64,000 bases of DNA from an uncultured Alphaproteobacteria bacterium (GCA_903862715.1 CAIOYY010000015.1:1-64000), one strand, 5' to 3'. Shown: positions 51,355 through 62,948, counted from the first letter of the stretch. Translations and numbers: made by a program. Notes: a model not told the origin generated them from the sequence alone.

Positions 51355-52419
51355 ATGAAGAAGGTTCTTGGCGTCGCTATCGCCACCATTTCGATCAGTG
51401 TGCTGGCCGCTTGCGGACAAGAGCCCGCCGCGCCGACGCAGGCTGAAGTCCCGGCCGAGGTCCCTGCTGCCGAGCCTGCGCCTGTCGCCGAAGCTGCGCC
51501 TGCCGCTGCCCCCGCCGAAGCCGCCCCCGCGGGCGCGTTCGAACCGCCCGCATGGGCCTATCCCGTCATGGATGAAGGCCGTGGCCGCGGTCCTGACGAT
51601 GGCACGCTTCATACCGTTCCGGGCAGCACGCTGCAGCTGACGCAGACCCAGATCAACGACCCCTTCAATCCGCCAGACTGGTATCCCGACGAACATCCGC
51701 CGATGCCGGAAGTGGTGGCGCATGGCCGCCAGCCGGATGTGCGCGCCTGCGCCCAGTGCCACATGCCGCATGGCGCGGGGCATCCCGAATCCTCCGGCCT
51801 CGCGGGTCTTCCCGCTGGTTACATCGTCGAACAGCTCGAAGCCTATGCCTCCGGCGAACGCGTCAGCCTCATTCCCGCCCGCTCGGCCAGCATGGTCACC
51901 ATCGCCAGCGCCATGACCCCTCAGGAAATGCAGGACGCCGCCGCTTATTTCTCGTCGCTGCCGCCGGTGAAATGGATCACCGTGCATGAAGCGACCGAAG
52001 TGCCGGTCACCTTTGTCGGTGCCGGCAATATGCGTCACGCCGAGGTCGGGGATGCCGCCGGCATGGAGCCGCTGGGCAACCGCATCATCGAAATTCCCGA
52101 AGATTCCGAACGCGCCGAACTGCGCGATTCGCATAGCCCGTTCCAGGCTTTCGTGCCGGTCGGCAGCATCGCGAAGGGCGAAGCGGTCTCGGCCGCGGGC
52201 AATTGCGCGCTGTGCCACGGCGCAGACCTCAAGGGCGGCTTGGCCAATATCCCGGCCATCGCCGGTCGTTCGCCGATCTACATCGCGCGCCAATTGTTCG
52301 ACATCAAATATGGCGCCCGCAAAGGCGCGGCGGTCGGCCTGATGCAGGGCGTGGTCGCGACGCTTTCGGACGACGACATTCTGAACCTCTCGGCCTATGC
52401 GGCCTCGCTCGAACCCTGA
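51355..52419 (+). CDS. Dihaem cytochrome c lipoprotein
   Basis: A 354-residue exported lipoprotein: signal ending L-A-A-C (Cys20 lipidated), a Pro/Ala/Glu-rich spacer (21-55), then two cytochrome c domains with C-A-Q-C-H near 130 and C-A-L-C-H near 286. The domain layout resembles c4/c553-type dihaem proteins. It sits between rpsA and ihfB, where no gene usually lies. A membrane-tethered electron carrier is likely; its oxidase or dehydrogenase partner is not nearby. Confidence 0.88.
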   Translation: MKKVLGVAIATISISVLAACGQEPAAPTQAEVPAEVPAAEPAPVAEAAPAAAPAEAAPAGAFEPPAWAYPVMDEGRGRGPDDGTLHTVPGSTLQLTQTQINDPFNPPDWYPDEHPPMPEVVAHGRQPDVRACAQCHMPHGAGHPESSGLAGLPAGYIVEQLEAYASGERVSLIPARSASMVTIASAMTPQEMQDAAAYFSSLPPVKWITVHEATEVPVTFVGAGNMRHAEVGDAAGMEPLGNRIIEIPEDSERAELRDSHSPFQAFVPVGSIAKGEAVSAAGNCALCHGADLKGGLANIPAIAGRSPIYIARQLFDIKYGARKGAAVGLMQGVVATLSDDDILNLSAYAASLEP

Positions 52420-52444
52420 TCTGAGGGGGTAAGCGTTCTCGAAC

Positions 52445-52480
52445 AAGGGCACGTCGGTCAAAGCCGGCGTGCCCTTTTCT
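52445..52480 (+). terminator. Rho-independent terminator after the cytochrome gene
   Basis: AAGGGCACG-T-CGG and CCG-G-CGTGCCCTT form a 12-base stem with a T-G pair around a short loop, followed by TTCTTTTCC. Confidence 0.85.
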
Positions 52481-52639
52481 TTTCCGGGCTGAGCCCTTGG
52501 GCAGGTCTTCGATTTCTACAAAACCCCTTGTTTCCTAGAGGCTTACGCGCCTTCGCCCTGTTGACGGCTCGGCCCGGCTTTGGCAGGGTACCCTCAAATG
52601 GGGTGGGCGAGAGGGATGCTCGTCATTGGGGGCTGGAGC

Positions 52640-52933
52640 ATGATTAAATCGGAATTGGTAGCGCGCCTGTCGGAGCGTTATCCGCATCTGTATCATCGCG
52701 ACGTCGAACGCATCGTCTCCACGGTGCTTGATGAAATCACCAAAGCGCTTGCCACCGGCGATCGTGTGGAACTTCGCGGCTTCGGCGCGTTCTCGGTGAA
52801 AGTCCGACCGGCGCGTCTGGGGCGAAATCCGCGTACCGGCGAAGCTGTCGATGTGCATGAAAAGCGCGTTCCGTTTTTCCGCACCGGCAAGGAACTGCGC
52901 GAGCGCCTGAACAACGCGCCGGACGGCCGTTAG
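52640..52933 (+). CDS. ihfB: Integration host factor beta subunit
   Basis: A 97-residue HU-fold protein: [10 protein letters not shown] start, [15 protein letters not shown] near 47, R-N-P-R-T-G intercalation motif near 66, then F-R-T-G-K-E-L. GGAG lies a few bases before the ATG. It binds and bends specific DNA with IhfA; rpsA-ihfB order is typical though here a cytochrome gene intervenes. Confidence 0.93.
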   Translation: MIKSELVARLSERYPHLYHRDVERIVSTVLDEITKALATGDRVELRGFGAFSVKVRPARLGRNPRTGEAVDVHEKRVPFFRTGKELRERLNNAPDGR

Positions 52934-52939
52934 GAATTC

Positions 52940-53197
52940 GTGCGCCTCTCGACTCTCCTGGTGGTGATTCCGGTAGTGGCCGTCGCGGCGGTTGCCGCCG
53001 TGTCCAATCGAACGCCCGTCACCTTCAGCCTCGATCCCTTCTCCATGGACACGCCCGCGCTGGCCGTGACGATGCCGCTCTTTCTGCTGATTTTCCTCAC
53101 CTTTTTGCTGGGCGTGGTGCTGGGTGGGCTCACCGTATGGTGGCGGCGCACGGCCCTCGCGCGCGCACGTTCCGTGAGCTTCGTCGCGCGCGACTGA
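52940..53197 (+). CDS. LapA-domain membrane protein
   Basis: An 85-residue protein with two membrane spans (residues ~4-20 and ~44-66) and a short N-R-T-P-V-T-F-S-L-D-P-F loop between, the LapA/DUF1049 pattern. GTG start 6 bases after the ihfB stop. Usually found between ihfB and pyrF or trpF in this class. In E. coli LapA takes part in LPS assembly control; here it is only inferred. Confidence 0.85.
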   Translation: MRLSTLLVVIPVVAVAAVAAVSNRTPVTFSLDPFSMDTPALAVTMPLFLLIFLTFLLGVVLGGLTVWWRRTALARARSVSFVARD

Positions 53198-53239
53198 TTT
53201 TGCTTGCGCCTTCTTCACGGCTTCGGGATAGATCGCGCC

Positions 53240-53959
53240 ATGTCCGGTCTTTCCTCCGCCCATCCCGTCTTCGTTGCCCTCGATACGACATCGCGCGAAA
53301 AGGCGCTGGCGATAGCCAATGCGGTTGCGCCCCATGTTGGCGGTCTGAAAGTCGGTCTCGAATTTATCAGCGCGCTGGGTCCCGACGGGATTCGCGCCAT
53401 GGTTGCGACGGGATTGCCGGTCTTCGCCGATGTGAAGTTTCACGACATCCCCAACACCGTCGCGGGCGCCGTGCGCGCGCTCGCGCCTTTGGGCCCCGCG
53501 ATCATCGATGTTCATGCCGCAGGCGGCTCGGCCATGATGCGCGCCGCGCGCGATGCGGCGGCGGAAACGACCCCGCGCGCCAAAATCATCGCCGTAACGG
53601 TCCTGACCAGCCTCGATTCGCCCGGGCTGGCGGAAACCGGTGTCGCCGCCTCGCCGCTCGATCAGGTCGTGCGCCTCGCGCGCCTGGCTCAGGGCGCGGG
53701 TCTCGATGGCGTTGTCTGCAGCCCGCTGGAGATTGCTGCCGTTCGCAAGGCCTGCGGCCCCGGCTTCCTGATCGTTACGCCGGGCGTCCGGCCCGCAGGC
53801 GCGGCGCTGGGCGACCAGCAGCGGGTGATGACCCCGGGAGAGGCCATTTCGGCGGGCGCGGACTTTCTGGTCGTCGGGCGCCCGATTACCGGGGCCAGCG
53901 ATCCCGCCGCCGCCGCCCGTGCCATTGCCGCGGAATGCGCGCACGCCGCCCTGTCTTGA
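53240..53959 (+). CDS. pyrF: Orotidine 5'-phosphate decarboxylase
   Basis: A 239-residue TIM-barrel enzyme with V-A-L-D-T near 13, the catalytic D-V-K-F-H-D-I-P-N-T, and V-V-G-R-P-I-T near the end. The last step of UMP synthesis. The ATG at 53240 gives the family length; the frame is open upstream. Confidence 0.95.
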   Translation: MSGLSSAHPVFVALDTTSREKALAIANAVAPHVGGLKVGLEFISALGPDGIRAMVATGLPVFADVKFHDIPNTVAGAVRALAPLGPAIIDVHAAGGSAMMRAARDAAAETTPRAKIIAVTVLTSLDSPGLAETGVAASPLDQVVRLARLAQGAGLDGVVCSPLEIAAVRKACGPGFLIVTPGVRPAGAALGDQQRVMTPGEAISAGADFLVVGRPITGASDPAAAARAIAAECAHAALS

Positions 53960-54031
53960 GCCGGGCGTCGCCACCGGTTCCGATGTCGGAGCTTGATTTG
54001 CCGGGCCGTGGGGGGCGATAAGCGGCCCCTT

Positions 54032-54691
54032 ATGAGCGTTCAGGTCAAGATCTGCGGGATCAATACCATCGACGCGGCCGATGCCGTCGCCCGTGCGGGC
54101 GCCGATTTCGCCGGGCTGGTCTTCTTTCCGAAGAGCCCGCGTCACGTCAGCTACGATCAGGCGATGGCGTTGACGGATCGTTTGCGCGGCGGGCCTCAGA
54201 TTGTCGGACTGTTCGTGAACGCTGACGATTCAACGATTGCCGAGGCCATTGCCTCCGCGCGCCCCGATTATCTGCAGTTGCACGGCACCGAAACACCGGC
54301 GCGCACCGGGCAGATCGCTGCTCGTTTTGGTGTGCCCATCATCAAGGCGCTTGCCATCGCGGAGCCCGCCGATCTTGCCGCGGCGAAAGCCTATGACGAG
54401 GTAGCCGATCATATTCTGTTCGATGCGAAAGCCCCGGCCCATGCCGAACGTCCCGGTGGTCATGGCGCGCCCTTCGACTGGAAAATTCTCTCCGGTCTTG
54501 TCCTGTCGCGGCCCTTCATCCTTGCAGGCGGTCTGACGGCGGAAAATGTCGGGCGCGCGGTGCGTGCATCGGGCGCGCAAATGGTCGATACGTCGTCCGG
54601 CGTGGAAATCGCACCCGGCAGAAAAAGCCCGGAAAAAATCATCGAATTCGTGAAAGCATCACGCAACGCCTCCTATTCGGAATCGGCATGA
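54032..54691 (+). CDS. trpF: Phosphoribosylanthranilate isomerase
   Basis: A 219-residue TIM barrel: V-K-I-C-G-I near 5 (catalytic Cys), V-G-L-F-V-N near 55, Q-L-H-G-T-E, and the phosphate loop L-A-G-G-L-T with D-T-S-S-G-V-E. Tryptophan pathway step 3. Overlaps trpB by ATGA. Confidence 0.95.
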   Translation: MSVQVKICGINTIDAADAVARAGADFAGLVFFPKSPRHVSYDQAMALTDRLRGGPQIVGLFVNADDSTIAEAIASARPDYLQLHGTETPARTGQIAARFGVPIIKALAIAEPADLAAAKAYDEVADHILFDAKAPAHAERPGGHGAPFDWKILSGLVLSRPFILAGGLTAENVGRAVRASGAQMVDTSSGVEIAPGRKSPEKIIEFVKASRNASYSESA

Positions 54692-55905
54692 CCCTTACAA
54701 GCCTCAACACTTATCGCTCGGGTCCCGACTCCGGCGGTCATTTCGGCACTTTCGGCGGACGCTATGTGGCTGAAACGCTGATGCCGCTTCTGCTGCAGCT
54801 GGAACAGGCCTATGCGGACGCGCAGAAGGATCCCGCCTTTCAGGCCGAGCTGGATCATCTCCTCAAGCATTATGTCGGCAGGCCGAGCCCGCTCTATTTC
54901 GCCGAACGCCTCACCGCCTATCTCGGCGGCGCGAAAATCTATCTGAAACGCGAAGATCTCAATCACACCGGCGCGCACAAGATCAATAATTGCATCGGGC
55001 AGATTCTGCTCGCGCGCCGCATGGGCAAAACCCGCATCATCGCCGAAACCGGCGCCGGCCAGCATGGCGTGGCCACCGCGACCGTCTCTGCGCGCTTCGG
55101 TTATCCTTGCGTTGTCTATATGGGCGAGGTCGATATCGAACGGCAGAAGCCGAATGTCTTCCGCATGAATCTGCTTGGCGCCGAAGTGCGCGGCGTGTCG
55201 TCGGGTTCGCGCACGCTGAAAGACGCGATGAACGAAGCGTTGCGCGACTGGGTCGCCAATGTGCACGACACGTTCTACATCATCGGCTCAGCGGCGGGTC
55301 CGCATCCTTATCCCGCGATGGTGCGCGATTTTCAGGCCGTCATCGGCAAGGAAATGCGCGAACAGATCTTGGAAGTCGAAGGCCGCCTTCCCGATATGCT
55401 GATCGCCTGTGTCGGTGGCGGCTCCAATGCCATCGGCATGTTTCATCCCTTCCTCGACGATCCCGATGTCGCCATCTGTGGCGTTGAAGCGGCGGGCGAG
55501 GGCGTCGATACGCCCCGCCATGCGGCAACCATCGGCAAGGGCACACCGGGCGTTCTGCACGGCGCGCGTTCCTACCTGTTACAGGACCAGGATGGCCAGA
55601 TCGCCGAAGCCCATTCGATTTCGGCGGGCCTCGATTATCCCGGTGTCGGCCCAGAACATTCCTGGCTGAAGGATGTGGGGCGCGTCTCCTATCAATCGGT
55701 CACCGATGCCGAAGCGCTGGACGCCTTTCAAAAACTGAGCAGCCTTGAGGGTATCATTCCGGCGCTGGAGTCCTCGCATGCCATTGCCCATGCGATGCGC
55801 GTCGCGCCGTCCATGAGAAAGGACGAGGTCATCGTCATCAATCTTTCGGGACGCGGCGACAAGGACATCTTTACCGCCGCCGATGCGTTGGGCAAAAAAA
55901 TATGA
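54688..55905 (+). CDS. trpB: Tryptophan synthase beta chain
   Basis: A 405-residue PLP enzyme with H-T-G-A-H-K-I-N-N (PLP lysine near 93), [10 protein letters not shown] and G-G-G-S-N-A phosphate-binding loop. Joins indole and serine. Overlaps trpA by ATGA, so subunits are co-translated. Confidence 0.97.
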   Translation: MTLTSLNTYRSGPDSGGHFGTFGGRYVAETLMPLLLQLEQAYADAQKDPAFQAELDHLLKHYVGRPSPLYFAERLTAYLGGAKIYLKREDLNHTGAHKINNCIGQILLARRMGKTRIIAETGAGQHGVATATVSARFGYPCVVYMGEVDIERQKPNVFRMNLLGAEVRGVSSGSRTLKDAMNEALRDWVANVHDTFYIIGSAAGPHPYPAMVRDFQAVIGKEMREQILEVEGRLPDMLIACVGGGSNAIGMFHPFLDDPDVAICGVEAAGEGVDTPRHAATIGKGTPGVLHGARSYLLQDQDGQIAEAHSISAGLDYPGVGPEHSWLKDVGRVSYQSVTDAEALDAFQKLSSLEGIIPALESSHAIAHAMRVAPSMRKDEVIVINLSGRGDKDIFTAADALGKKI

Positions 55906-56735
55906 GCCGTCTGGAAAAACGTTTCGCGCAATTGCGCGCCGCCGACCGCGCGGCCTTCGTGCCATTCCTCACGGCGGGCGATCCCGATGCCGAAACCGCA
56001 TTCGCCATTCTGGAAAAGCTCCCTGAAGCGGGTGCCGATGTCATCGAACTCGGCATGCCCTTTTCCGATCCGATGGCCGATGGCCCGGCCATTCAGGCGT
56101 CTTCCATGCGTGCGCTGCAAGCGGGCATGAATGTTAAAGGCACACTCGCGATGGTCGCGCGCTTTCGTGAACGCGACAACACAACGCCCATCGTCTTGAT
56201 GGGCTATTTCAATCCCATCCATGCCTATGGCGTGGAACGCTTTGTCCAGGATGCCGCGCGTGCCGGCGTCGATGGTTTCATCGTGGTCGATCTCGGGCCT
56301 TCGGAAGACGAAGTGCTGCGCACCCCAGCGAACAAAGCGGATATAGACATCATCCGTCTCGCAACGCCGACGACGGACGCGGCGCGCCTTCCCGCCGTGC
56401 TCGATGGCGCGGGCGGCTATCTTTACTATGTTTCGGTCGCGGGCGTGACGGGCACGAAGAATGTTCCCGAAGAGGAAGTCCGCGTTGCCGTCGAGCGTAT
56501 CCGCAAAAGCACGAACCTTCCCTGCGCCGTCGGCTTTGGCATTCGTACGCCGGAACAGGCTGCCGCCATTGCACGTATTGCCGATGCGGCCGTTGTCGGT
56601 TCCGCCATTGTGTCGGGAATTGGCGCGGGTGCGACGGCGGGTACACCCAGGGCGCAGCTCGTGGAAGAGACGTTAAGCTTTTGCGAGAGCTTGGCGAATG
56701 CCGTTCACAAGGCCCGGATCAAGGTCGGGGTTTAA
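55902..56735 (+). CDS. trpA: Tryptophan synthase alpha chain
   Basis: A 277-residue TIM barrel with F-L-T-A-G-D-P, the catalytic Glu in [16 protein letters not shown] near 47, and G-F-G-I-R near 210. Cleaves indole-3-glycerol phosphate and passes indole to TrpB. Followed by accD. Confidence 0.97.
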   Translation: MSRLEKRFAQLRAADRAAFVPFLTAGDPDAETAFAILEKLPEAGADVIELGMPFSDPMADGPAIQASSMRALQAGMNVKGTLAMVARFRERDNTTPIVLMGYFNPIHAYGVERFVQDAARAGVDGFIVVDLGPSEDEVLRTPANKADIDIIRLATPTTDAARLPAVLDGAGGYLYYVSVAGVTGTKNVPEEEVRVAVERIRKSTNLPCAVGFGIRTPEQAAAIARIADAAVVGSAIVSGIGAGATAGTPRAQLVEETLSFCESLANAVHKARIKVGV

Positions 56736-56790
56736 GGAATTTCTCCTATTCCCGGGTGTTGCCGGGAGGAAACATGCTAGAGTTGGACGC

Positions 56791-57726
56791 ATGAACTGGA
56801 TCACGAATTTCGTACGCCCGCGTATCAAAGGGCTCATGGGCCGGACAGGCACGCCGGAGAATCTCTGGCGCAAATGTCCCGGTTGCGGCGAGATGATTTT
56901 TCACCGCGATCTCGCCAATGCGCAGAATGTCTGCCCGCAATGCGGTTATCATTTGCGCATCGGCGCGAAGGACCGTTTCGCAGCCCTGCTCGATCACGGC
57001 GAACATGAATTGCTGCCCGCGCCGCAGGTGCCGCAGGATCCGCTGCGCTTCCGTGACGACAAGCGTTATACCGACCGCCTGCGCGAAGCCCGCGCCAAAA
57101 CCGGTCAGCAGGACGCGGTGCAGGCCGCGCGCGGCTCCATCGACGGCCAGGCCGTCATTCTTGCCGTGCAGCCTTTCGATTTTATGGGGGGCTCCCTGGG
57201 CCTCGCTACCGGCGCAGGCCTCGTCGCCGCCATGCGCGTGGCGGTGAACGAAAACCGTCCCTTCATTCTTGTCGTCTCGTCGGGCGGCGCGCGCATGCAG
57301 GAAGGGATACTTTCCTTGATGCAATTGCCGCGCACTACGGTTGGCGTCGACATGCTGAAAGAAGCGGGGCTTCCCTATATCGTCGTGCTCACCGACCCGA
57401 CGACGGGAGGCGTGTCCGCCTCCTATGCGATGCTGGGCGATGTCCAGATCGCGGAGCCCGGCGCGCTTATTGGCTTTTCGGGCCCGCGCGTCATCGAGCA
57501 GACCATCCGCGAACGCCTGCCCGAAGGCTTCCAGCGCGCCGAATATCTCCTCGCGCATGGCATGATCGACATGATCGTGCATCGTCACGATCTGAAGACG
57601 ACCCTTTCGCGCCTTGTGGCGATCCTCGCCAAGAAGCCCGTTCCGAAACGCATTGCGGCCGGGAATGGTCATGGCAATGGCAATGGTGCGGCGGTAGCCG
57701 GAAACGGTCACGCGCCTTCTCCATGA
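56791..57726 (+). CDS. accD: Acetyl-CoA carboxylase carboxyltransferase beta subunit
   Basis: A 311-residue protein with the N-terminal zinc finger C-P-G-C-G-E-M-I...C-P-Q-C-G-Y-H (near 28-50) and crotonase fold with M-G-G-S-L-G and S-G-G-A-R-M-Q-E-G near 165. First step of fatty acid synthesis with AccA. The ATG at 56791 fits the family start. A Gly/Asn/His-rich tail ends it. Confidence 0.96.
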   Translation: MNWITNFVRPRIKGLMGRTGTPENLWRKCPGCGEMIFHRDLANAQNVCPQCGYHLRIGAKDRFAALLDHGEHELLPAPQVPQDPLRFRDDKRYTDRLREARAKTGQQDAVQAARGSIDGQAVILAVQPFDFMGGSLGLATGAGLVAAMRVAVNENRPFILVVSSGGARMQEGILSLMQLPRTTVGVDMLKEAGLPYIVVLTDPTTGGVSASYAMLGDVQIAEPGALIGFSGPRVIEQTIRERLPEGFQRAEYLLAHGMIDMIVHRHDLKTTLSRLVAILAKKPVPKRIAAGNGHGNGNGAAVAGNGHAPSP

Positions 57727-57739
57727 TCGTTACGTCTCC

Positions 57740-59074
57740 ATGAAAGTCGCGTCCGCGCCCAGCGATGCCGCGCTTGCGCGCCTGCTGCAGCTTCACCCCA
57801 AACGCATCGATCTCGTTCTCGACCGCATCCAGCGTCTGCTGGCCGCGCTCGGAAATCCGCAGGAAAGATTGCCTCCCGTCATCCATGTCGCGGGAACCAA
57901 TGGCAAAGGTTCGGTATGTGCCTTCCTGCGCGCGATGCTGGAAGGGTCGGGCCAGCGTGTGCATGTCTATACCTCACCCCATCTCGTGCAGTTTCACGAA
58001 CGCATCCGTCTTGCGGGCGCGCTGATTTCGGAAGAGGAACTCAGCGCCACCCTGGCCGAATGTGAAGCCGCCAATGAAGGCTTGCCCATCACCTTTTTCG
58101 AAATCACGACGGCGGCAGCGTTTCTTGTGTTCTCGCGCCATCCCGCCGATGCGCTTATTCTCGAAGTCGGTCTCGGCGGCGTTTTCGATGCCACCAATGT
58201 CATCGCCCAGCCGATCGCCACCTGCATCACGCCGGTCTCCTACGACCATCAGGAATTTCTCGGGAATACGCTCGCCGCCATTGCGGGCGAAAAGGCGGGC
58301 ATCATCAAGAAAAGCGTGCCCTGCATCACGGCGCGGCAGGAAGACGAAGCGCGCGACGTGATCGCCGACCGCGGGCAGCGCCTGGGTGCGCCCGTTCTGA
58401 TCGAGGGCGAGGATTTCAACGCCCATGAGGAACATGGCCGCTTTGTCTTTCAGGACGAACAGGGCCTTCTCGATCTGCCGCTGCCGAAGCTTGCGGGCCG
58501 CCATCAGATTTCCAATGCCGCCCTTGCTATCGCGTGCCTGCGCCGCATCGCCCAAAATCCCTTGCGTGCGCGCTGGGCGAAGGAAAGCGCGATTGAATGG
58601 GGCCTGCGCAATGTCGAATGGCCCGCGCGTCTTCAGCGCCTGACCAAGGGCATGGTGGTGGACATGGCGCCGGAAGACTCCGAAATCTGGCTCGACGGCG
58701 GGCACAATCCGCATGGCGCGGGCGCCATCGCGCAATTCATGGCCGACCGCGAAGACCAGATGCCGAAACCGCTTTATCTCATCTGCGGCATGCTGCAGAC
58801 AAAAGATGCCGATGGTTATTTCGCGCATTTTCGTGGGCTTGCGCGTCATGTGACGACGATCGCGATACCGGGCGAGGCCGCGGCCTATGGCGCGGGCGCG
58901 CTGTTCGATGCCGCGCGGCGCGCAGGCCTCAACGCAACGCCCGCCGACGATCTCGACGATGCGATGCTGCAGGTGTCGGCTTGGTCGCGTGCAAGGCCCG
59001 GCGAGGGGCCGCCGAGAATACTCATCGGCGGCTCGCTTTATCTCGCGGGTCAGGTTTTAAGAGAAAATACCTAG
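57740..59074 (+). CDS. folC: Bifunctional folylpolyglutamate/dihydrofolate synthase
   Basis: A 444-residue Mur-ligase-like enzyme: H-V-A-G-T-N-G-K-G-S-V near 50, Y-T-S-P-H-L-V near 75, E-V-G-L-G-G-x-F-D-A-T near 140 and the D-G-G-H-N-P motif near 330. Adds glutamate to folates. It starts 13 bases after accD, the usual order. Confidence 0.95.
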   Translation: MKVASAPSDAALARLLQLHPKRIDLVLDRIQRLLAALGNPQERLPPVIHVAGTNGKGSVCAFLRAMLEGSGQRVHVYTSPHLVQFHERIRLAGALISEEELSATLAECEAANEGLPITFFEITTAAAFLVFSRHPADALILEVGLGGVFDATNVIAQPIATCITPVSYDHQEFLGNTLAAIAGEKAGIIKKSVPCITARQEDEARDVIADRGQRLGAPVLIEGEDFNAHEEHGRFVFQDEQGLLDLPLPKLAGRHQISNAALAIACLRRIAQNPLRARWAKESAIEWGLRNVEWPARLQRLTKGMVVDMAPEDSEIWLDGGHNPHGAGAIAQFMADREDQMPKPLYLICGMLQTKDADGYFAHFRGLARHVTTIAIPGEAAAYGAGALFDAARRAGLNATPADDLDDAMLQVSAWSRARPGEGPPRILIGGSLYLAGQVLRENT

Positions 59075-59083
59075 ACGTTTACG

Positions 59084-59122
59084 AATACCCTCATGCGGAG
59101 CCTGTCGAAGCAGGAGGGTATT
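59084..59122. repeat. Palindromic repeat between folC and trxA, possible bidirectional terminator
   Basis: AATACCCTC (59084-59092) and GAGGGTATT (59114-59122) form a perfect 9-base stem enclosing GCGGAGCCTGTCGAAGC, a core seen in common intergenic palindromic repeats of this class. It lies between the convergent folC and trxA genes. Confidence 0.6.
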
Positions 59123-59137
59123 TGATGATGCGAACCA

Positions 59138-59455
59138 TCAGATCGAAGCGTCGATCCATTCCTTGATCTTGTTCTTCGGCAGAGCACCGACCTTCGTCGC
59201 CGCTACTTGACCGTCCTGGAAAATCATCAGCGTCGGGATACCGCGCACGCCATATTTGGTCGGAACCTGCGGGTTCTCGTCGATATTGATTTTCGCAATC
59301 GTCAGGCGTCCGCCCATTTCACTGGCGAGTTCCTCAAGCGACGGCGCGATCATGCGGCACGGTCCGCACCATTCCGCCCAGAAATCCACCAGAACCGGGG
59401 TTTTGGAGTCGAGAACATCGGTTTGAAAGCTGTTATCGGTCACTTTTATGGACAT
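59138..59455 (-). CDS. trxA: Thioredoxin
   Basis: A 105-residue thioredoxin with W-A-E-W-C-G-P-C (Cys 30 and 33) and cis-Pro G-I-P-T-L near 73. Cytoplasmic disulfide reductant. The ATG at 59455 gives the normal length; the frame is open upstream. Follows addA as in many alphaproteobacteria. Confidence 0.97.
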   Translation of the reverse strand: MSIKVTDNSFQTDVLDSKTPVLVDFWAEWCGPCRMIAPSLEELASEMGGRLTIAKINIDENPQVPTKYGVRGIPTLMIFQDGQVAATKVGALPKNKIKEWIDASI

Positions 59456-59522
59456 GAAATCCTCGAACAATGGGGTTGCACGGAATGTAGGAACGCCCCC
59501 CTTAAGGGTCAAGGTCGGGGTT

Positions 59523-62500
59523 TTAATGCCGGGTTCCCGCTGCTTGGCGCGAGGCGACGCGTGACAGCGCCTCGTCCAGTGCCGAATCGGGCAGGCGCAT
59601 CGCGCGCGCGCCATCGGTCCAGACCAATACGCAGGACACGCGTTTGCCGGGATAGAGCTTCTGCAGTGCCGCGCGGTAGAGCGCCATCTGCACGCGATAG
59701 ATCGCGGGTGTTTTCTCCGGCGTCTGCGGTGGTGGTCTGTTGGTCTTGAAATCGGCGATGAGAATTTCGTCGTCCGTCACGGCAAAGCGGTCGATCTGAC
59801 CATTGATCCGGACGCCTTCTCCAAGCTCCGCGAGTTCCGCGGTGATGGTCACCTCGCTGCGGCTCAAGGGGCCGAACAGCGCGGCGAAATCGGGATGATC
59901 CAGCACGGCGAAGACTTCGCGCGTGATATCCGCCGCGTCGTCCTCGGCAATCCGGCGTAAAGCGAGGTAACGCGCCGCCGCATCGCCGCGCGCGTCCGGC
60001 GCCACATCGGGAAGCGCCGCCAGCAGCGCATGGATCAGAAGTCCGCGCCGAAACCGCTGGCCCGACGCATCCGTTACGGGTGACAACAGCGCAGGTTCTT
60101 CCAGTTCAAGCGCTTCCGAAGGCCGTATCACCCGCCGCATGGGCGTGGTGTCTGTCGGCGGCGCGGAAAGAAAAGCGGGCAGGGGCGTCGGAGCCGCTCT
60201 CGGTGCGGCATTCGCCCCCTTGAGGTTTTCTCCCATCGCCTCGCCGAACACGAAAACGCTTTCGCCCTCGGCGTCCGGTTCTTCTCTTCCCACACGTTTT
60301 CCGGCGGCCTCCAGAAGCGGATACCAGGATTCCGGCTGTATGCCGCGCTTCGTCTCGTAACCGCAAAGGATCAGCCAATCGCGGGCGCGGGTCAGGGCCA
60401 CGTAAAGCAGACGGCGGTATTCCCGCATCTCGCGCAAATGCCCGGCCGCCTTGGCGTCGGTCACGGCCTGCGTTTCCAAGCCCTTCGGTACGCCGAAATA
60501 GAGACAATCATCCGTATAAAGAATACCTGCGCGTTTCTCGAAATCCGGAGCCTGTGCGGTGTCGGGCACGATCACGATATTGGCCTCCAGCCCCTTCGCG
60601 CCGTGCACGGTCATGACGCGAACCGCGCCGCCGCCCTGTTCCATGTCGCGTTTGACTTCCGACGCCCCGCGCTCGACCCAATCGAGAAAGCCTTCCAGTG
60701 ACGCTGGATGGCCGTCCTCGAAGCGTTTTGCCAGCGCCAGGAATTCGCCCATGGCGTCGTCCGCCTCGCGCCCGAAACGCGCGAGCATTTTTCTGCGCGC
60801 GCCGCCTGACAACAACCTCGCATAGAATTCGAAGGGCGGCAGGTAGTCGGCGACCGCGAGTACGCCCGACAGGAATTCATGCGCCCTAGCGAAGTCGGCG
60901 TTCTCGCCCCTCCGCGCCGTCAAGGCGTCCCACAGAAACCCGGTCCGTGTCTGAGCCAGCGCATACAGCGTCTCCTCGTTCCAGTTTATGAGCGGCGATT
61001 TCAGCAGCGCAGCGAGGTTCAGCTCGTCTTCCGGCAGCAGCGCGAAACGCCCCAGCGCCACCAGATCGGCAATCGCAATCTGGTCGAGTAAAACCATGCG
61101 GTCCGCGCCGGCGACCGGCACCTTTCGGTCCATCAATTGCCGGATGACTTCCTGCGCGAAGGCGTTGCGCCGCCGCACAAGGATCAGAATGTCGCCCGGT
61201 TCGATCGCGCGCGTTTCTTCGCGTCCGGGAAGCGGCGTGCCGTCCCTGATCCATCCCGCGATACGCTCGGCAATGCGCCCGGCCAGCGCCGCATCCGCGC
61301 CCGCAACGGGCGGCGCATCCACGGGCAGGTTCCAGGCGTCGCGTTCGGTCGTCGGTGGCGGCTTCAGCGTTGGCCATATTTCGACACGGCCCGTTTCTTT
61401 CCGGAAGGGCTCATGCAGCACCGCCTCGTCATTGAAGCTCAAACCATCGCGCGCGCTCGTCTCCGCGAACACTTCATCGACAAAGGACAGAATGGATTTC
61501 GTGCTCCGCCGTGAAACCGGCAGGCGGACATTGGCGAAAGCGAGGTTCGCTTCCCCGAAGCGCGCGCGGAAGAAGCTCAGATTGCGCCCGAACTCTTCCG
61601 GGGCCGCGCCCTGAAAGCTGAAGATCGACTGCTTCTCATCGCCGACCGCAAACAGGGTCCGCGTCCGCGCGCCGTCGCCCGAGCCAACCCCGGCATAGAA
61701 TTCCTCCGCCAGCTTGACGACAATGCGCCATTGTTCCGGGCTCGTGTCCTGCGCCTCATCCACCAGAATATGATCGATGCCGCCATCGAGCTTGTAGAGC
61801 ACCCAGGAGGCCGCGCCTTCGCGCTCCAGAAGGCCCAGCGTGAAACGCGTGAGGTCGTCGTAATCCAGCGCCGCGCGGGCGCGTTTGCGCTCGGTATACT
61901 CGGCGAGTACCGCCAGCGCGACGCGCACCAATGCCTCGGTCAGCGTCGCCGTCGCCGCGCCCTTGCGTTGCTCCTCAACCATGAGAACGCGGTCGCGCAA
62001 ATTCTGCAGCGCAGTGAACAGGACGGGATTCGTCTCCGCGGTTTTCTTTGTCGCAAGCGAAGCACGCGGCGTTCCCGTTCCGGTCAGAAACGCACTGCTT
62101 AAAGTCTCGAAATTCTCCCCGCACATATTTGCAAGAAAGCCCGCAATCGCGCCGCCCACTTTCTTGTCGTTGGCGGAGCCTGCGCTCAGCCATTCGGCAA
62201 TGCGTGTCAGTTCTGCCCGCTCGCCCTGAAGCCCCGCACAAAAACGTTCCGTCACCTGCTCCTCATCGAGACCGGGCGGCGCGTTCAGCGCGCCGCGCAA
62301 ATGCACGAACAGGCGTTCCTGATCCTCGTCATGCTTCGCCAGCACCTGTCTCAAGCGCCCGACATCACCGATCGCCGCATCGACAATGTCGGCGAAACGT
62401 CCATCGGCCGCCCGCGTCGCCAGCACGCCTACCGCGTGTTCCAGTATCGCGTCGCCGCCCGCCGCGCGTTCCAATACCGCATTGCGGCTCGCGCGCATCA

Positions 62501-62948
62501 GATCGGCGGCGCTCCGGTCCTCCAGAATCTGAAAGCGCGGCGGCACACCCGCCTCGATCGGAAAGCGCGCCAGCACATGCTGGCAGAAGGAATGGAGGGT
62601 CTGGATTTTCAGTCCGCCCGGCGTTTCCAAAGCCTGCGCGAATAATATGCGCGCGCGCCTCAAATCATCTGCGTCCGGCGCATCCGCGCCGATCTCGGTC
62701 AGCTTCGCGCGCAGTTCCTGATCGCCCAGCAGCGCCCAGGCGCCAAGCCGGTCGAACAATCGCGCCGACATTTCCGCCGCCGCCGCCTTGGTATAAGTGA
62801 GGCACAGAATGCGTTCCGGCTTTGCGCCATCGAACAACAGCCGCGTCACCCGGTCGGCCAGAAGGTGTGTTTTCCCCGAACCCGCATTGGCCGACACCCA
62901 GGCCGAGCTTTTCGGATTCTTCGCGTCGTCGGCGCCCGCGCGGATCAT
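59523..62948 (-). CDS. addA: Double-strand break repair helicase AddA
   Basis: A 1141-residue UvrD-like helicase-nuclease. Walker A A-N-A-G-S-G-K-T (20-27), motif Ia [11 protein letters not shown], motif II V-D-E-A-Q-D-T, motif III G-D-E-K-Q-S-I, motif [10 protein letters not shown], motif [11 protein letters not shown], and a C-terminal PD-(D/E)xK nuclease with [11 protein letters not shown] overlaps the addB stop by 4 bases. Processes broken ends for recombination. Confidence 0.96.
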   Translation of the reverse strand: MIRAGADDAKNPKSSAWVSANAGSGKTHLLADRVTRLLFDGAKPERILCLTYTKAAAAEMSARLFDRLGAWALLGDQELRAKLTEIGADAPDADDLRRARILFAQALETPGGLKIQTLHSFCQHVLARFPIEAGVPPRFQILEDRSAADLMRASRNAVLERAAGGDAILEHAVGVLATRAADGRFADIVDAAIGDVGRLRQVLAKHDEDQERLFVHLRGALNAPPGLDEEQVTERFCAGLQGERAELTRIAEWLSAGSANDKKVGGAIAGFLANMCGENFETLSSAFLTGTGTPRASLATKKTAETNPVLFTALQNLRDRVLMVEEQRKGAATATLTEALVRVALAVLAEYTERKRARAALDYDDLTRFTLGLLEREGAASWVLYKLDGGIDHILVDEAQDTSPEQWRIVVKLAEEFYAGVGSGDGARTRTLFAVGDEKQSIFSFQGAAPEEFGRNLSFFRARFGEANLAFANVRLPVSRRSTKSILSFVDEVFAETSARDGLSFNDEAVLHEPFRKETGRVEIWPTLKPPPTTERDAWNLPVDAPPVAGADAALAGRIAERIAGWIRDGTPLPGREETRAIEPGDILILVRRRNAFAQEVIRQLMDRKVPVAGADRMVLLDQIAIADLVALGRFALLPEDELNLAALLKSPLINWNEETLYALAQTRTGFLWDALTARRGENADFARAHEFLSGVLAVADYLPPFEFYARLLSGGARRKMLARFGREADDAMGEFLALAKRFEDGHPASLEGFLDWVERGASEVKRDMEQGGGAVRVMTVHGAKGLEANIVIVPDTAQAPDFEKRAGILYTDDCLYFGVPKGLETQAVTDAKAAGHLREMREYRRLLYVALTRARDWLILCGYETKRGIQPESWYPLLEAAGKRVGREEPDAEGESVFVFGEAMGENLKGANAAPRAAPTPLPAFLSAPPTDTTPMRRVIRPSEALELEEPALLSPVTDASGQRFRRGLLIHALLAALPDVAPDARGDAAARYLALRRIAEDDAADITREVFAVLDHPDFAALFGPLSRSEVTITAELAELGEGVRINGQIDRFAVTDDEILIADFKTNRPPPQTPEKTPAIYRVQMALYRAALQKLYPGKRVSCVLVWTDGARAMRLPDSALDEALSRVASRQAAGTRH

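Noticed and set aside
52535..54145. 536-codon minus-strand frame opposite ihfB-lapA-pyrF-trpF
   Set aside because: It spans four real genes on the other strand and has no recognisable domain.
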